A stretch of DNA of 64,000 bases from Limonium bicolor (Eukaryota; Streptophyta; Magnoliopsida; Caryophyllales; Plumbaginaceae): NCBI GenBank assembly GCA_023374045.1, contig CM041776.1, positions 140,433,296 through 140,497,295 of the forward strand, written 5' to 3'. The position numbers and the translations under genes were made by a program. The notes under the pieces were generated by a model, which was given only the letters and a program-made list of their open reading frames with translations, was not told the origin of the DNA and did no database searches. Shown piece after piece: positions 34,256 to 45,514 of the stretch; within the stretch, counting starts at the first letter, position 1, and every line of letters begins with the position of its first letter.

Positions 34256-35049
34256 TGTAACACCCCATCTCTAAATACAATGATCGTCGCCCTAAGTCCA
34301 TCTCGTACATTAACAACGCAGCGGAAAAGTTCTACTAAATTGGTGTTACCGCCGTTAGTCACCCACGTGACTAACTAGGCTTATTCTCTTAACAAGTCAC
34401 GGTCTGACTAACCGGATAATTACTCGAGCATCTAAAACATTACAATTCATAAACCACAACTTATACCGAGTAACTCATATCCTAATACATTATACTAACA
34501 TCTCAGTAATACACTAAACCAGTGTACATGCTTAACTCGTGTAACAAATGTAAATGCAACCCGAAGTACTCTACCCGCTCCTACTCTCAGGTTGAGTCTT
34601 CGTCTGGTACCTACCTGCAAAGTTTAAATCACAGGCCCCAAGGGGCTCAGCACATGGCTGGTACAGAAAACGTGCAGCCCACAAGCTAACAGGGTTACAC
34701 ACGACTACTTTGTCGTATACATGCAACTGTTTATTCATACAAATAATAATAAGAAGTACGATAACAAACAACACATTTATGTGAAACATTCACAGCTCAA
34801 ATAAATCGAACGTCGTAATGGACGCCTATTAATGAGTAAGTTAGATTCCTAACTCCTGAGGCCTGAGAATTGTTTAGTTCTCATGTTTGACCATACCTTA
34901 TAAGTGTCAACCGTTCTCGTAAAAGAACTGGTTGTTCTCTAACTAAATTGTGTATTTTTGTCGCATCAAGGTAACCCTTGCCAATGAGTTATTAGCTCCA
35001 TTGGGTTAATAAACATTAATTCTTAAGTTATGAGGGGTGTAGGCTTGAC
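34256..35049 (-). mobile_element. Left-hand fragment of the 5' LTR of element C
   Basis: Starts TGTAACACCCCATC next to the primer-binding site and stops at 35049 where element 2's LTR begins. The remainder should lie beyond element 2, outside the window. Confidence 0.75.
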
Positions 35050-38000
35050 TGTAACACCCCTACTAATTCGGTTCATAATAATCTTACAAATGTCGCACAT
35101 AACAAATATATCGCAGCGGTAAATAACAGACTGTCGCTCTAATGGTGTCACAGTTATCACTCGCCCATACGGGTAATAACGAGTTACCTGATAATCAACA
35201 TGCGAAACATATTCCCGCAGTGACCACAAGAGATAGATAGAACTTAAACAAGTTAAACAAATCTAACAGTAACCAATTATTACAGACTGTACTCGTGAGC
35301 ATCTAAACAAATCCACCTCGGTTTACACAACCCGAGTCCAAACGTCATCAGTATCAAACCGTACCAAGTTTTTAACCAACAACAATATCACAATAGTCGC
35401 GCCTCGCGTCGACCCACCAGATACTCTCCTGCAATAAAAATGGTTTGTGGTATGGAATCAGCCCCTGCTGAGTATGTTATCACATGCCCCGTCATGCCCC
35501 CAAAGACCCCTCAATTATTTGGTCGAGAGCATGAGATTCGTTACATGCAGTACCATTTTAATATTAAAACTGTAAAACATTTAACAGTAATATCCATACA
35601 ATAACACAACCATCAACACACATAACATGACCACAAGTATAACCAACGAACAACAAAGCGAAACAACGAGAATAATAAACAACTATTAAATCTCGTCCAT
35701 GGTGTAGAAACCAATATTGTTCGCCACTGTACAAGTCTCAACTGTATTAATTGTTCAGTTATACCTAGTGACAACGTCTCGTTAAAACGACGTGTCTCTA
35801 AATTACCCATATATTATGGCGGGTCACCCACGGCAGTAGCCACTCCAACGGTAGAGTCTCTGACCAACGAGCCATTCTAGCTCACGGGAAATATTCTTGA
35901 TACTTACGGACCCGTACGCGGACATCCTGGTATCGTTTTTGTGATCACAGCGCGCACCAAGAGCCACATCCTCCTGGCTTTACTAGCTTTCCATTAATTA
36001 ATTTATTTATTATACCATCGCATCGCATTACCATTTTTTTCCTAACACAGCAGACTAAGATCATTAGTCCAATTCGGAGTCTGTAAACTCGGGATCCAGT
36101 GTTGGATACGAGAGCGACGTATAGAAAGGCCAGTGCTCCGTATAAAAGTCTCGGATAATATGTATATCTTATTATCCTAGTGCTACAACGTTTTATTGAC
36201 GTTCCTTATATTTCATATAAGATAGCACCATAGCCGCTAGTTCGTTTTATATATAGGTTCATATATACGAACCAATACTGTTAACTCAACAACAGTAAAT
36301 AATAAGCAGCTATAAATATACAATTCATGCATATTAATTAGCACATTCAGACAAACAATCTATTACAGATCACACAGAAGTCTGAACTGAGGAAGCCCTC
36401 AGAGACAATCAGAGACACATAACAACATACCGTTCACCCTGATGTATTACGGTGGAGTATGAATCAGCAAGATCCTATGCTCCGTGTGTCGTCTCTAACA
36501 GTCTAAACAATACATAATGCTACTGATTAGCATCCCGTATAATAACATAACTCTACGGTACCCCGCACCGTCACTAATACCTCCCGGTTAATCCCCCGTT
36601 ATTAACTGTCAATGTTTGTCGGGTTTTCGGCTTAACTCGAGATTGGAAAAGTGTTATATTACATGCGTAGTCTTGTCTCGGATATTAATATACTTATTGT
36701 CGAACTTGTTATCGCATGTGTACTCTTAACATTAGAATTCCATATCCAATGTTTGTAATTCTATTTCCCTCTATCTTATATCATTTTAATTATGAAAGTA
36801 CATGGTTATTGACCATGTTATATTTCCACACCATAACGTATATTCATTTATATACATGTATTATGGGACTATTTATTATATGGTAAGTCTTATAATATAT
36901 ATTCATTCTTTCTAATGAATACCTCTTATATTATAAATGTTATAACTCTTATAACATTAAAACCATATTATAAATTTCATTTAAAAATGTTAATATTTCG
37001 AACAGCACCTATGTTCTCAAATATTTACAAAATCACATAATTAATATAATGTTACATTATAGTTATATAACATATATTATGACATTTATGTCATTAAAAC
37101 AATTATAACTATAGTTGTAAATTGTTTTAAAATACCAAAAGCCCTTATATTTTCGGCTTTCAATATAAACCACTAAACTTCTATAAATCACAAATCAACC
37201 TCAATTATATTTCATTGTTACACTTAACATATACCTTATATTATAATCCTTAAACCTTAAATAATTATACCTATGGTTATATTTTTTAAATAACCGAACA
37301 GACCCCTAGGTCTATTCTAATTTTTTCCACCACTTAACTTTATATTACCAAATCTTCCCTTTATAACATATAGTTTTAATCATTAAAACATATTATACAC
37401 ATATTTGATAAAACCTTATATATAACTAAAAATTACCAAACTATACCAAAAGGTTATAAACATCATTCCTAACCTTATACTTTCTTAAATCTCGGTTTTA
37501 CCACATATGTTACCCATTTGTAACAATATTATGAAATACTTATATTATACTTATATAATTCATATAAACTCCAAATTTAACCAAATCAACTTCTAAAAAT
37601 TCCTAATAACCTAAGGTTTGTACTAAACTCCATTTAGTACCCCAAGTTTTCGGAAATCACAATTAGCCCCATCTTATAAATCTTTTACAATTAATACTTA
37701 TCTTAATATAAGGTAGTATTTTAATTTCTAAAATTCTCCAAACTTGGTCAAAGTCTCCTATATAGTCAACTTTGACTTCTAATACCAAATTGGACCCAAA
37801 CCTTTCGGTAATTACAAACTTCACCTATACTTTTCTATTTTTACAATTTTGACCCAAAACTTTATAAAATGTTATAATTTTTATTAAATTCATTTAAAAA
37901 CCCTAAATTCCTCTAAATTAAGCTCGGCCTAATATTTGTTAGTAATTACGTTGACCCCAAATTTAATTATATAAGCATAAATAAACTAAATAAGCTTATA

Positions 38001-39816
38001 AACTTAAATTAAAATGGCCTAATGACATGGCCTTATTACAACCTTGAACTTGCAAAATAAATTACACATAAATGTCTCAAAATATAGTAAACTCACGGCC
38101 TCACTCACTTATTTAATTATTTTTCCACATAATGTCATAATTTGACCATTATGTTAATTAAATCTCTTAAATGACTAGCTTAATTTATCTTAGTCATTTT
38201 TTTCCATTTTAGGTCAATATGACCCATATTAAATTCACTCTCGGCAATTATATATGTGCTTAAGAATATAAAAATCATAAGTTTAAGGTGTTTATACCTT
38301 GATTTGTCCTTGTATGAACTCGGCCACTTGAAGGAAAATTCACCACATCATTTAGACATGTTTAATACACCAAAACAAGATATGGTTATACTCCAAGCTT
38401 GAGCTTAACCATAAGGAATAATTAATGTAAGATTTAAGGCAAAAATCACCTTAAAAATGCAAGGAACTTCAAGAGGGATTCGGCCTGTTTAGACACACCA
38501 CAAGGTGTTAGATTCACCATATAGACATAGGAAATAGCTAGACAACAACAAGCTGCCTTGGTATTAGGTTTTACCTTGGAAAATGCCTTAAAGAAGGGTA
38601 TTTCCTTTGGATCTCGGCCACCCTTGCTCCAAATGGCTAACCAACTGATTGAACATGTAAATATGAAGATTATGAGTGTATAAACTCATAAAAATCAGAG
38701 GAAGAAAATCGGATGAGAGTAGAGAAGCTTAAGGTATGTTTTTACCTTAAAATGAGATTTTGAGAAACCTTGGTCTCTAACTTGCTTCAGCCGATTGGTT
38801 GATGTTCTAACCTTAAACACTGAGAATAAGCCATAGGAAGTTGATAGCCACGAGATCTAAGTGTAGATGGTGAAGAGATGAAGAAAAAGAGCCAAAAAGA
38901 CCTTAAACATTACCTTAGAGCTTAGAGTTAGATCTACCTTCCAACTCAAGAACTTCGGTTGAGAGGCTGGAGAGCTGCTTCACCGATTGGAATGAAGCTA
39001 GGAGAGAGAAATGATTGGAGATGGCCTTAATTGATTGCAAAAGACAAATTGATTAGTTTATGTTTGTTAATGAAGATGACTCACCAAGGAGATAAGAGGG
39101 ACAAGGAATCGGCTAATGGAGGGAAAGGAGAGGCTCACACGGTTTGGAGCTGGAGGAGTCAATAATGGAGCCAAAGTGAGTGTATAAAATCAAAAGCTAA
39201 AAGGTAACCCTTAATTTAGGGAAATGTTGGAGTCTTGTCCTGTGTAAGCAAGTGGCGATTCAAGCCTCTTGCTTGTGGCTGCCGATCTCATATGGTCCAA
39301 GGGGTCAACTTTGACCTCTTGACCATTCTTAGTCAATGTTGACTCAAGTGGGCCCCCTTTTAGGGTTTTATTAATATTTTAATATTAAATTTGTAAAAAT
39401 CTGTAAAATTTGGAAGTAAATTCCTAATATGATATAATGTGATATAATATCATATTTAAAGGTAATTATAATCTTTAAGCCCATTAAAAACCAATTTAGA
39501 AGGCAATTTCACAAAAATGTGCTTTAAGGTGTTTTAGTGCACATTTTGTGTTGCAAGGTGCTTCTGGCTTAGTTTTCTTTGATAATAGTTTTTTGTGTTC
39601 CTTACTTCATTATAATACTTAGGAATCCACTTTGGATCCTTTGAGGTCATACAATCTTTATGGTCCTTTAAAGCACGTTTTTGGCTTTACCGATCTTAAG
39701 GCATGTTTTGCCTTGTTGAGATCTTTAGATTGTTCCCCATAATATTTAGATGTTTATTAACCATCTTAGATCATTAATAGATCATTTAATTAATTTTAAA
39801 GGTTAGGGGTATTTCA
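35050..39816 (-). mobile_element. 3' LTR of element 2 (4.8 kb)
   Basis: TGTAACACCCC to GGGGTATTTCA, bordered by a polypurine tract at 39817. Very AT-rich between 36600 and 38300. No hairpin array of the kind seen in LTR-A, LTR-B or the solo LTR. Its first 3.3 kb matches 50644-53930. Confidence 0.88.
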
Positions 39817-39851
39817 GTCTACCCCCCTTAAAAAGGCTTCGTCCCGAAGTC
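39817..39851 (-). promoter_or_regulatory. Polypurine tract plus hairpin, element 2 (LTR edge)
   Basis: Minus strand: stem CTTCG/CGAAG (39849-39837, 3-nt loop), extended by two pairs past a bulge, then TTTTTAAGGGGGGTAGAC before TGAAATACCCC. Confidence 0.7.
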
Positions 39852-40207
39852 CTTAATCCTCTACAGTTCACCTAAGGAATCAAGTTCCACTAAGTAACCA
39901 AACAGTCCATCGCTAGGGAGTAACTCCCACTAGGTTCAAACCTAGTCTATACATACAGCATATATCAAATAGCCAAACCTCATGGTATAAACTCATTCAT
40001 TTCATAGCACTAAACAAGGTGCACAACCAATTCATCAACAAAAGTACTCAGCGGTACTATAGATATTTCAAACAGGTGCACTAAGGCACATACATAAAAT
40101 GTATTCAACATACAATCATCCAAACAAACATGTATGACGCAGCATACCAACAAAACACACCACCAAAACAAGACCTAATGCATAACATATGCGCAAGCCA
40201 AGTGGTG

Positions 40208-40242
40208 TCTACCCCCCTTAAAAAGGGTTTGACCACGAACCC
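40208..40242 (-). promoter_or_regulatory. Second polypurine tract plus hairpin, element 2
   Basis: AAGGGGGGTAGAC with flanking arms GGGTTCG ... CAAACCC (40241-40225, one mismatch, 4-nt loop), starting about 20 nt after the pol stop codon. Confidence 0.7.
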
Positions 40243-40260
40243 GTACAAGTATCACAGCTA

Positions 40261-41899
40261 CTACTCGAAGAGTGCGGGATACTTCGCTCTCATGGAGTCC
40301 TCTAACTCCCATGTAGCCTCCTCCACCTCATGGTTCGACCAGAGAACCTTGACCATGCTAACGGTCTTGTTCCTAGTCTGTCTCGTCTTCGTATCGAGAA
40401 TGCGGAGTGGTACTTCCTCATATCGTAGAGCGGGGTCCAACTCTAAAGTCTCTGGCTGTAACACGTGCGATGGGTGGGGCACATACTTCTTCAACTGTGA
40501 AACGTGAAAAACGTCGTGTACCCTCCCGAGCTCTGCTGGCAAATCCAGTCTGTAGGCTAACGGGCCCACTCGCTCCCTAATCGCATAAGGTCCAACATAC
40601 TTCGGGATCAACTTGCCCTTCTGCCCAAACCGGAATATCCCCTTCATGGGTGACACTCTAAGGAATACCATATCGTCGGTAGTGAACTCAATGTCCCTCC
40701 TCTTGGTGTCTGCATATGATTTCTGCCGGTCCTGAGCTGCCTTCATGTTCTTCTAATCTGTAGGACATCCTCCTTAATCTGCTCTAGGTACTCTGGTCCT
40801 AGAAGTATTCTCGCTGGCCTCATCCCAGCAGAGGAGTCCTACATGGTCTACCATATAGTGCCTGAAACGGTGGCATCTGTATCGAGGAGTGGTAGCTGTT
40901 GTTGTAGGCGAACTCTATCAGATGTAGTCGCTCTAACCAACTCCCCTGAAAATCTAAGGCACATGCTCTCAGCATGTCCTCCAGTGTCTGGATGGTCCTC
41001 TCACTCTGACCGTCGGTCTGTGGATGGAATGCCGTACTAAGCTTCAACTTGTACCCAAGGCTTCCTGAACCTGTCCCCAGAATCTGGACAAAAATCGAGG
41101 GTCCCTATCAGAAACAATAGTCTTTGGCACACCATGGTGCCGGATCACCTCCTTCTGGAACAAGTCCGCTAACTTCGGGACCTTCCAGGTATCCTTCATA
41201 GCAACAAACTTGCCACCTTCGTCAGACGGTCCACAATGACCCAAATCGTGTTCAGTCCTCCCTTAGTCGGTGGGAGACCGACAACGAAATCCATCGAGAT
41301 GTCCTCGAACTTCCACAAGGAATAGGCATAGACTGCACTAAACCTCCGGGTCTCCTATGCTCAAACTTAACCTTCTGACAGGTCAAGCATCTAGTCACGT
41401 AGTCAGCTACATCCTTCTTCATCCCGCTCCACCAGAAATGAACCTTCAAATCCTTATACATCTTCGAAGAACCGGGGTGGACGGATAAGGACGAGCAATG
41501 AGCCTCCTGGAGTATCTTCTCCTTCAAGTCAGGAGAAGACTCCGGAATACACAAACGGCCATTCAGTCGAATCATGCCATCATTACACAGTTCGAAGTCA
41601 TACTTCTGACTTTCAAAACAACCCTCTAACATTTTCTGCTTGATGCTCTCCATATACTGATCACTCTCCTGTGCAGCTCGTATCTCATCAATCATACTGC
41701 TGCTCGCTAATAGTGTAAATAATGAATGAGCTCTACGGCTCAGGGCGTCGGCTACTACATTCGCCTTGCCCTCCTTGTATTTCAGGTCTATGTCGTAGTC
41801 CTTCAAGAACTCGACCCATCTTCTCTGTCGCATGTTCAGCTCCTTCTGAGAGAAGAGATGCTGTAAACTCTTGTGATCAGAGTAGATAGTGACTGTCAC
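40261..41899 (-). pseudogene. pol: RNase H end, integrase and chromodomain of element 2
   Basis: Four overlapping frames on the minus strand. 41899-41252: end of RNase H (I-Y-S-D-H-K-S-L) and the integrase HHCC motif (H-P-G-S-S-K ... C-L-T-C-Q-K). 41244-41044 and 41047-40820: integrase core with V-S-D-R-D-P-R-F and H-P-Q-T-D-G-Q-S-E-R-T. 40746-40261: integrase C-terminal domain (G-P-Y-A-I-R-E-R-V-G-P-L-A-Y) followed by a chromodomain (V-K-V-L-W-S-N-H-E-V-E-E-A-T-W-E), stop at 40261. Integrase inserts cDNA; the chromodomain is thought to steer insertion to particular chromatin. Frameshifts lie near 41320, 41248, 41045 and 40780. Confidence 0.88.
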
Positions 41900-43677
41900 A
41901 CCGTAAGATAATGTCGCCAGATCTTCAATGCGAAGACTACTGCGCCTAACTCAAGGTCGTGTGTGGGGTAATTCACTTCATGCTTCAGCTGTCGGGATGC
42001 GTAGGCAACTACCTTCCCGTGCTGCATAAGCACACAGCCTAGACCGGTTCCAGAGGCATCACAGTATACCTCGAACCCATCGGTGCCCTCAGGATAGTAA
42101 GAACGGGTGCCGATGTCAGGAGATCCTTCAGTGTCTGAAAGGACTGCTCACACTCTGCAGACCATAAGAACTGGGACTCCTTCTTCATGAGATTAGTCAT
42201 TGGTTTAGCCATCTTGGAGAAGTCCTTCACGAACCTTCGATAATAACCGGCCAAACCCAGAAAGCTGCGGACGTCTGTAACTGTCTTTGGCCTTGGCCAA
42301 CTCTTCACTGCCTCAATCTTAGCGGGTCTACAGATATCCCGTCTGCTGATATGATGTGTCCTAGAAATGACACGCTGTCTAACCAGAACTCACACTTCGA
42401 GAGCTTGACATACAGCTGGTTCTTTCTCATGATACTCAATACCTGTCTCAGATGTAACTCATGATCTTCCCTGGTCTTCGAATAGATCAAAATATCGTCG
42501 ATGAACACCACAACTGAACTATCAAGCTGTTCTCTGAAGAGACGGTTCATCAAATCCATGAATATGGCTGGCGCATTCGTCATCCGAATGGCATAACGGT
42601 GAACTCGTATGTCCATACCGTGTCCTGAAAGCTGTCTTCTCTATGTCACCCTCTGCAATCCTAATCTGATGGTAGCCAGATCTGAGATCTATCTTGAGAA
42701 CACACTGGCCCCTCTCAACTGATCAAATAAGTCATCAATCCGTGGCAACGGATACTTGTTCTTGACCGTGACCGCATTAAGCTCGCGGTAGTCGATGCAG
42801 AGTCGCATACTGCCGTCCTTCTTCTTGACGAATAATACTGGAGCACCCCAAGGAGAAACACTCGGTCGAATGAATCCCTTGTCGAGGAGGTCCTCCAGCT
42901 GTACCTTCAGCTCCCTCATCTCAGCTGGTGCCATACGGTAGGGTGCCTTAGCAATAGGGCCCGTACCTGGCAATAAGTCGATGGCGAACTCAACCTCACG
43001 CACAGGCGGCATGCCTGGCAACATCACAGGAAAGTCTGCCACGACTGGAATGTCTACATCCATCTCGTCGCACTGTCTCGTGTCCTGTACATAACAGAGG
43101 AAGGCTTGTCGGCCCTTCCTAACGTCCTTCATCAGGGACAATGCTGACACGATCTTGACAGTCGGCTCTCTCCTCACACTGCGGTACGACACTGTCTTGC
43201 CGCTCGGCCCCTTCAGTAGTAGTCGATGCTCTGCACAATGAAGGCGGCCCTTATGCTTCTGTAGCCAATCCATACCCACTATAATGTCGAAGCCCAAGTT
43301 CTTAAACTCAATCAAATCAATGGGAAAAGTCTCATTCATAATGCTGATCTCCGACCCTAAGTACTGCCTGGTGCAACCTACTTTCTCCTTCGATGGAAGG
43401 GTGACTGAAAAGTCTGAAAGCTGTTCGGGGGCAGCCCCCAGCTTCATAGCAAATGCCGAGGAAATAAAAGAATGTGAAGCCCCTGAGTCGAACAATACGG
43501 AAGCACTAACACCATCAACAGGAAAGGTACCTGAGATCATCTCTCGTATTAGCATCGAGTCCCAATAAATCACTAATTTACGTGTTGTAATTGTCATACC
43601 TGTGATGACATTACCGGACTCCTTGGCTTGCGCCATATCTAAGATGCAGATGGTACCCTCCTTTCCATTTTCGTAGC
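41900..43677 (-). pseudogene. pol: Protease, reverse transcriptase and RNase H start of element 2
   Basis: The frame opens at the inferred acceptor CTTCAG|GCTACG (exon starts 43677) as G-Y-E-N-G-K-E-G-T, in phase with the zinc-knuckle donor. [13 protein letters not shown] follows, then a 69-nt intron-like insert (43599-43531), then G-T-F-P-V-D-G and protease [10 protein letters not shown] shows L-C-I-D-Y-R-E-L-N; the frame breaks near 42695. After further breaks, F-I-D-D-I-L-I-Y-S appears in 42616-42305, and the connection domain with the first part of RNase H in 42308-42039. The lesions are mostly single missing bases. Confidence 0.88.
43531..43599 (-). other. Intron-like 69-nt insert before protease, element 2
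   Basis: GTATGACAAT ... CTAAT ... GATCTCAG between V-I-T-G and T-F-P-V-D-G. Element 1 reads straight through at this point ([11 protein letters not shown]). The insert has GT-AG ends, a CTAAT branch-site-like motif about 20 nt from the acceptor, no stop, and a length divisible by three. Retained or spliced, the frame is kept. Confidence 0.5.
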
Positions 43678-43737
43678 CTGAAGTTATGAATCAACGGTAT
43701 CAACAAACTGAACACATATGCTTGAAGGCATAAAACT

Positions 43738-43768
43738 CTTATTTCATTCATTCAACTGTATTATACAA
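43738..43768 (-). promoter_or_regulatory. Possible poly(A) signal block after the AlkB stop, element 2
   Basis: Minus strand: CCTTGTATAAT (TTGTAT at 43768-43763), then GAATGAATGAAATAAG (AATAAG at 43743-43738). The first block is identical in element 1 at 3028-3018, the second similar. Confidence 0.4.
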
Positions 43769-43795
43769 GGTTACACACTTAGTACTGCTATTACA

Positions 43796-44533
43796 TCAGT
43801 ACTGTCTGAAAGTCAAATTTAAACGGCCAGGTCGGATGTGGGTATCATTCACTAGAGCTGGTGGGGCGGTATTGAGCTTAATGCTCTTAATACCATGGTA
43901 TACAAGCCTAGCCTCTCCACCAAATACCAACACATCCCCAGACTTGAGGATGATCTTGCTTGCTAGATCCATCCTCTTCTGGTCTCCATAGATGAACTCA
44001 GCATCATCGCCGATGGAGAATGACACAACCGGTATTCCTCTGGTGATGGACTCGGTCGTCTCATCACGGTCCTGGTGCATCCAAGTTTTCCTCCCTGCTC
44101 GTAGTAGTTGATGATGCAAACGTCAGGTGTCATGTCGGGTAATGGAAAGTCTCACTGTCTTGAGCAATATCCATTGCGTTTCTCACCAAGGTTAGGAAAC
44201 TCTCAGGTATCCTAGGTATAGATACGCCACCTACCATCCTCACCTCTCGATAAACCCTAGCTTGTGGATCCCAATCTTTCCCTAAGCACATCATGTGTAG
44301 TTTCATTCTAGAACCACTATTAAATACAGGGGTATAAAATCCTCCTATGCCCTTACCCAAAGCTCTACACTCATTCACTATGGCGATTTGTTCATCTAGG
44401 GTTAGGAACTCTCTGAGAAGTATCATGCCCGGTCTGACCACATGACACAACTCACTAGGGTACTCCCGTCTTTCTTCCACGGGTCTAGGTGATCTCTGTC
44501 TTGTAAGTGTGGGATAGCAGATGTCGAAGTCTC
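43796..44533 (-). pseudogene. AlkB-family dioxygenase exon of element 2 (two frameshifts)
   Basis: Opens at the inferred acceptor CCTCTTAG|GAGACTTC (44533) with D-F-D-I-C-Y-P, equivalent to F-N-I-C-Y-P in element 1. Frame 1 (to 44130) holds P-G-M-I-L-L, G-G-F-Y-T-P and M-K-L-H-M-M-C-L-G-K-D-W. A frame change near 44150 exposes I-I-N-Y-Y, and another near 44085 leads into the last frame (44119-43796) with iron ligands in M-H-Q-D-R-D-E, the core strand P-V-V-S-F-S-I-G-D, distal His in Y-H-G-I and the terminal R-L-N-L-T-F-R. All AlkB signature residues are present, but the frame is broken twice. It keeps the strand that element 1 has lost. Both copies clearly derive from one captured AlkB gene. 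Confidence 0.87.
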
Positions 44534-44663
44534 CTAAGAGGTAACAGGTTTCCTAGGTAAGTCGTTTATCTAAGGCGGTAATTAAAACACGCATTCATGC
44601 TTAAATAAAGCGTTTAACACTTAGTCATGCTTTCATACAATGGTTAAGGTTTCAAATGCTAAC
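44534..44663 (-). other. Inferred intron between nucleocapsid and AlkB exon, element 2
   Basis: Acceptor CCTCTTAG|GAGAC at 44534. Donor either GTGAAG|GTTAGC (44663) or CAGCGCG|GTGAAG (44669). The same donor could also join the protease acceptor at 43677, as in element 1. Confidence 0.55.
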
Positions 44664-45006
44664 CTTCACCGCGCTGGGTACTAGTACCAGGCCCGATGCT
44701 CCCGCTGCATTCAGCACGCGGTTGCCTGGCGGGTTCTCTGGTTCTGGTTCTGGCTGCTGCTGCTGCCCCCTCTGGGCTTGGGGCGCCGGCCCCCTCTGGC
44801 CACCTCGAGCTCCACCTCCTCCAGTAGGTGCGCTCTGAGTCCCCTTCGGCGGGCGGTACGCTCGGCTCTCTGGATTAGCAAAGCACTCGAACGACCTGTG
44901 GCCCTTCTTTCCACAATGGTGGCAGTCCACCGCTTGCCCGGTGCAGTCAACACCGGGTGGTCTTTACCACAGCGCTTGCAGTGAAAGTGGCGCTGGGGTG
45001 CAGAAC

Positions 45007-45088
45007 CTATTATCATATCACACTCAGATTATACAAGGATGGTAATGGATAGTATATACACAACCATTCACAAGGTTAGATCGCTTAC
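45007..45088 (-). other. Inferred gag intron C, element 2 (82 nt)
   Basis: CCTAAGG|GTAAGCG to ATAATAG|GTTCTG, phase 1, between P-P-K-G and S-A-P-Q-R-H. Same position and phase as element 1 intron 2. Confidence 0.78.
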
Positions 45089-45213
45089 CCTTAGGGGGTA
45101 CAGATCTAAGAGGCTGGGCATCGTAGGTAGGCCCGGTCAGCATCGGGACCTTCTCTTTGCCCTTCTGGCTGGCCTGCTCCTTCTTCTTCTCCTTCCAGGA
45201 GAACTTTTTCTTC

Positions 45214-45306
45214 CTGTGATCGTCAAAGTGTCAGGAATAGCAGGTATAAAAGCAGGCAGCAAGTAAGTAATTTAAATGGATTAAATAACTTAAAGGTGGA
45301 TCTTAC
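45214..45306 (-). other. Inferred gag intron B, element 2 (93 nt), absent from element 1
   Basis: TTGGAA|GTAAGATCC to GATCACAG|GAAGAAAA. Element 1 has continuous coding through this linker. The exon phases on either side do not match perfectly, so there is a nearby indel or one boundary is misplaced. Confidence 0.5.
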
Positions 45307-45436
45307 TTCCAACTCTTGCCGCTCCGCTTCCAGCCGCAACCTCCGCCTCCTTCTCTGGGGCCTTACGCTTCTACCCCTGGCCGCCCTCCCAGCTGTTCAC
45401 CAACAGCTCGGTCCGGGAAGCAGCCTCGTAGCATTC

Positions 45437-45514
45437 CTATAATGCATCAATGAGTTCCCCAACTTGTAATAATTCAAACTGAGTTACAAGATATAATCTG
45501 TCAACTAATTTTAC
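45437..45514 (-). other. Inferred gag intron A, element 2 (78 nt)
   Basis: ATCCAG|GTAAAATTAG to GCATTATAG|GAATGC, between L-T-I-Q and E-C-Y-E. Position equivalent to element 1 intron 1. Confidence 0.7.
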
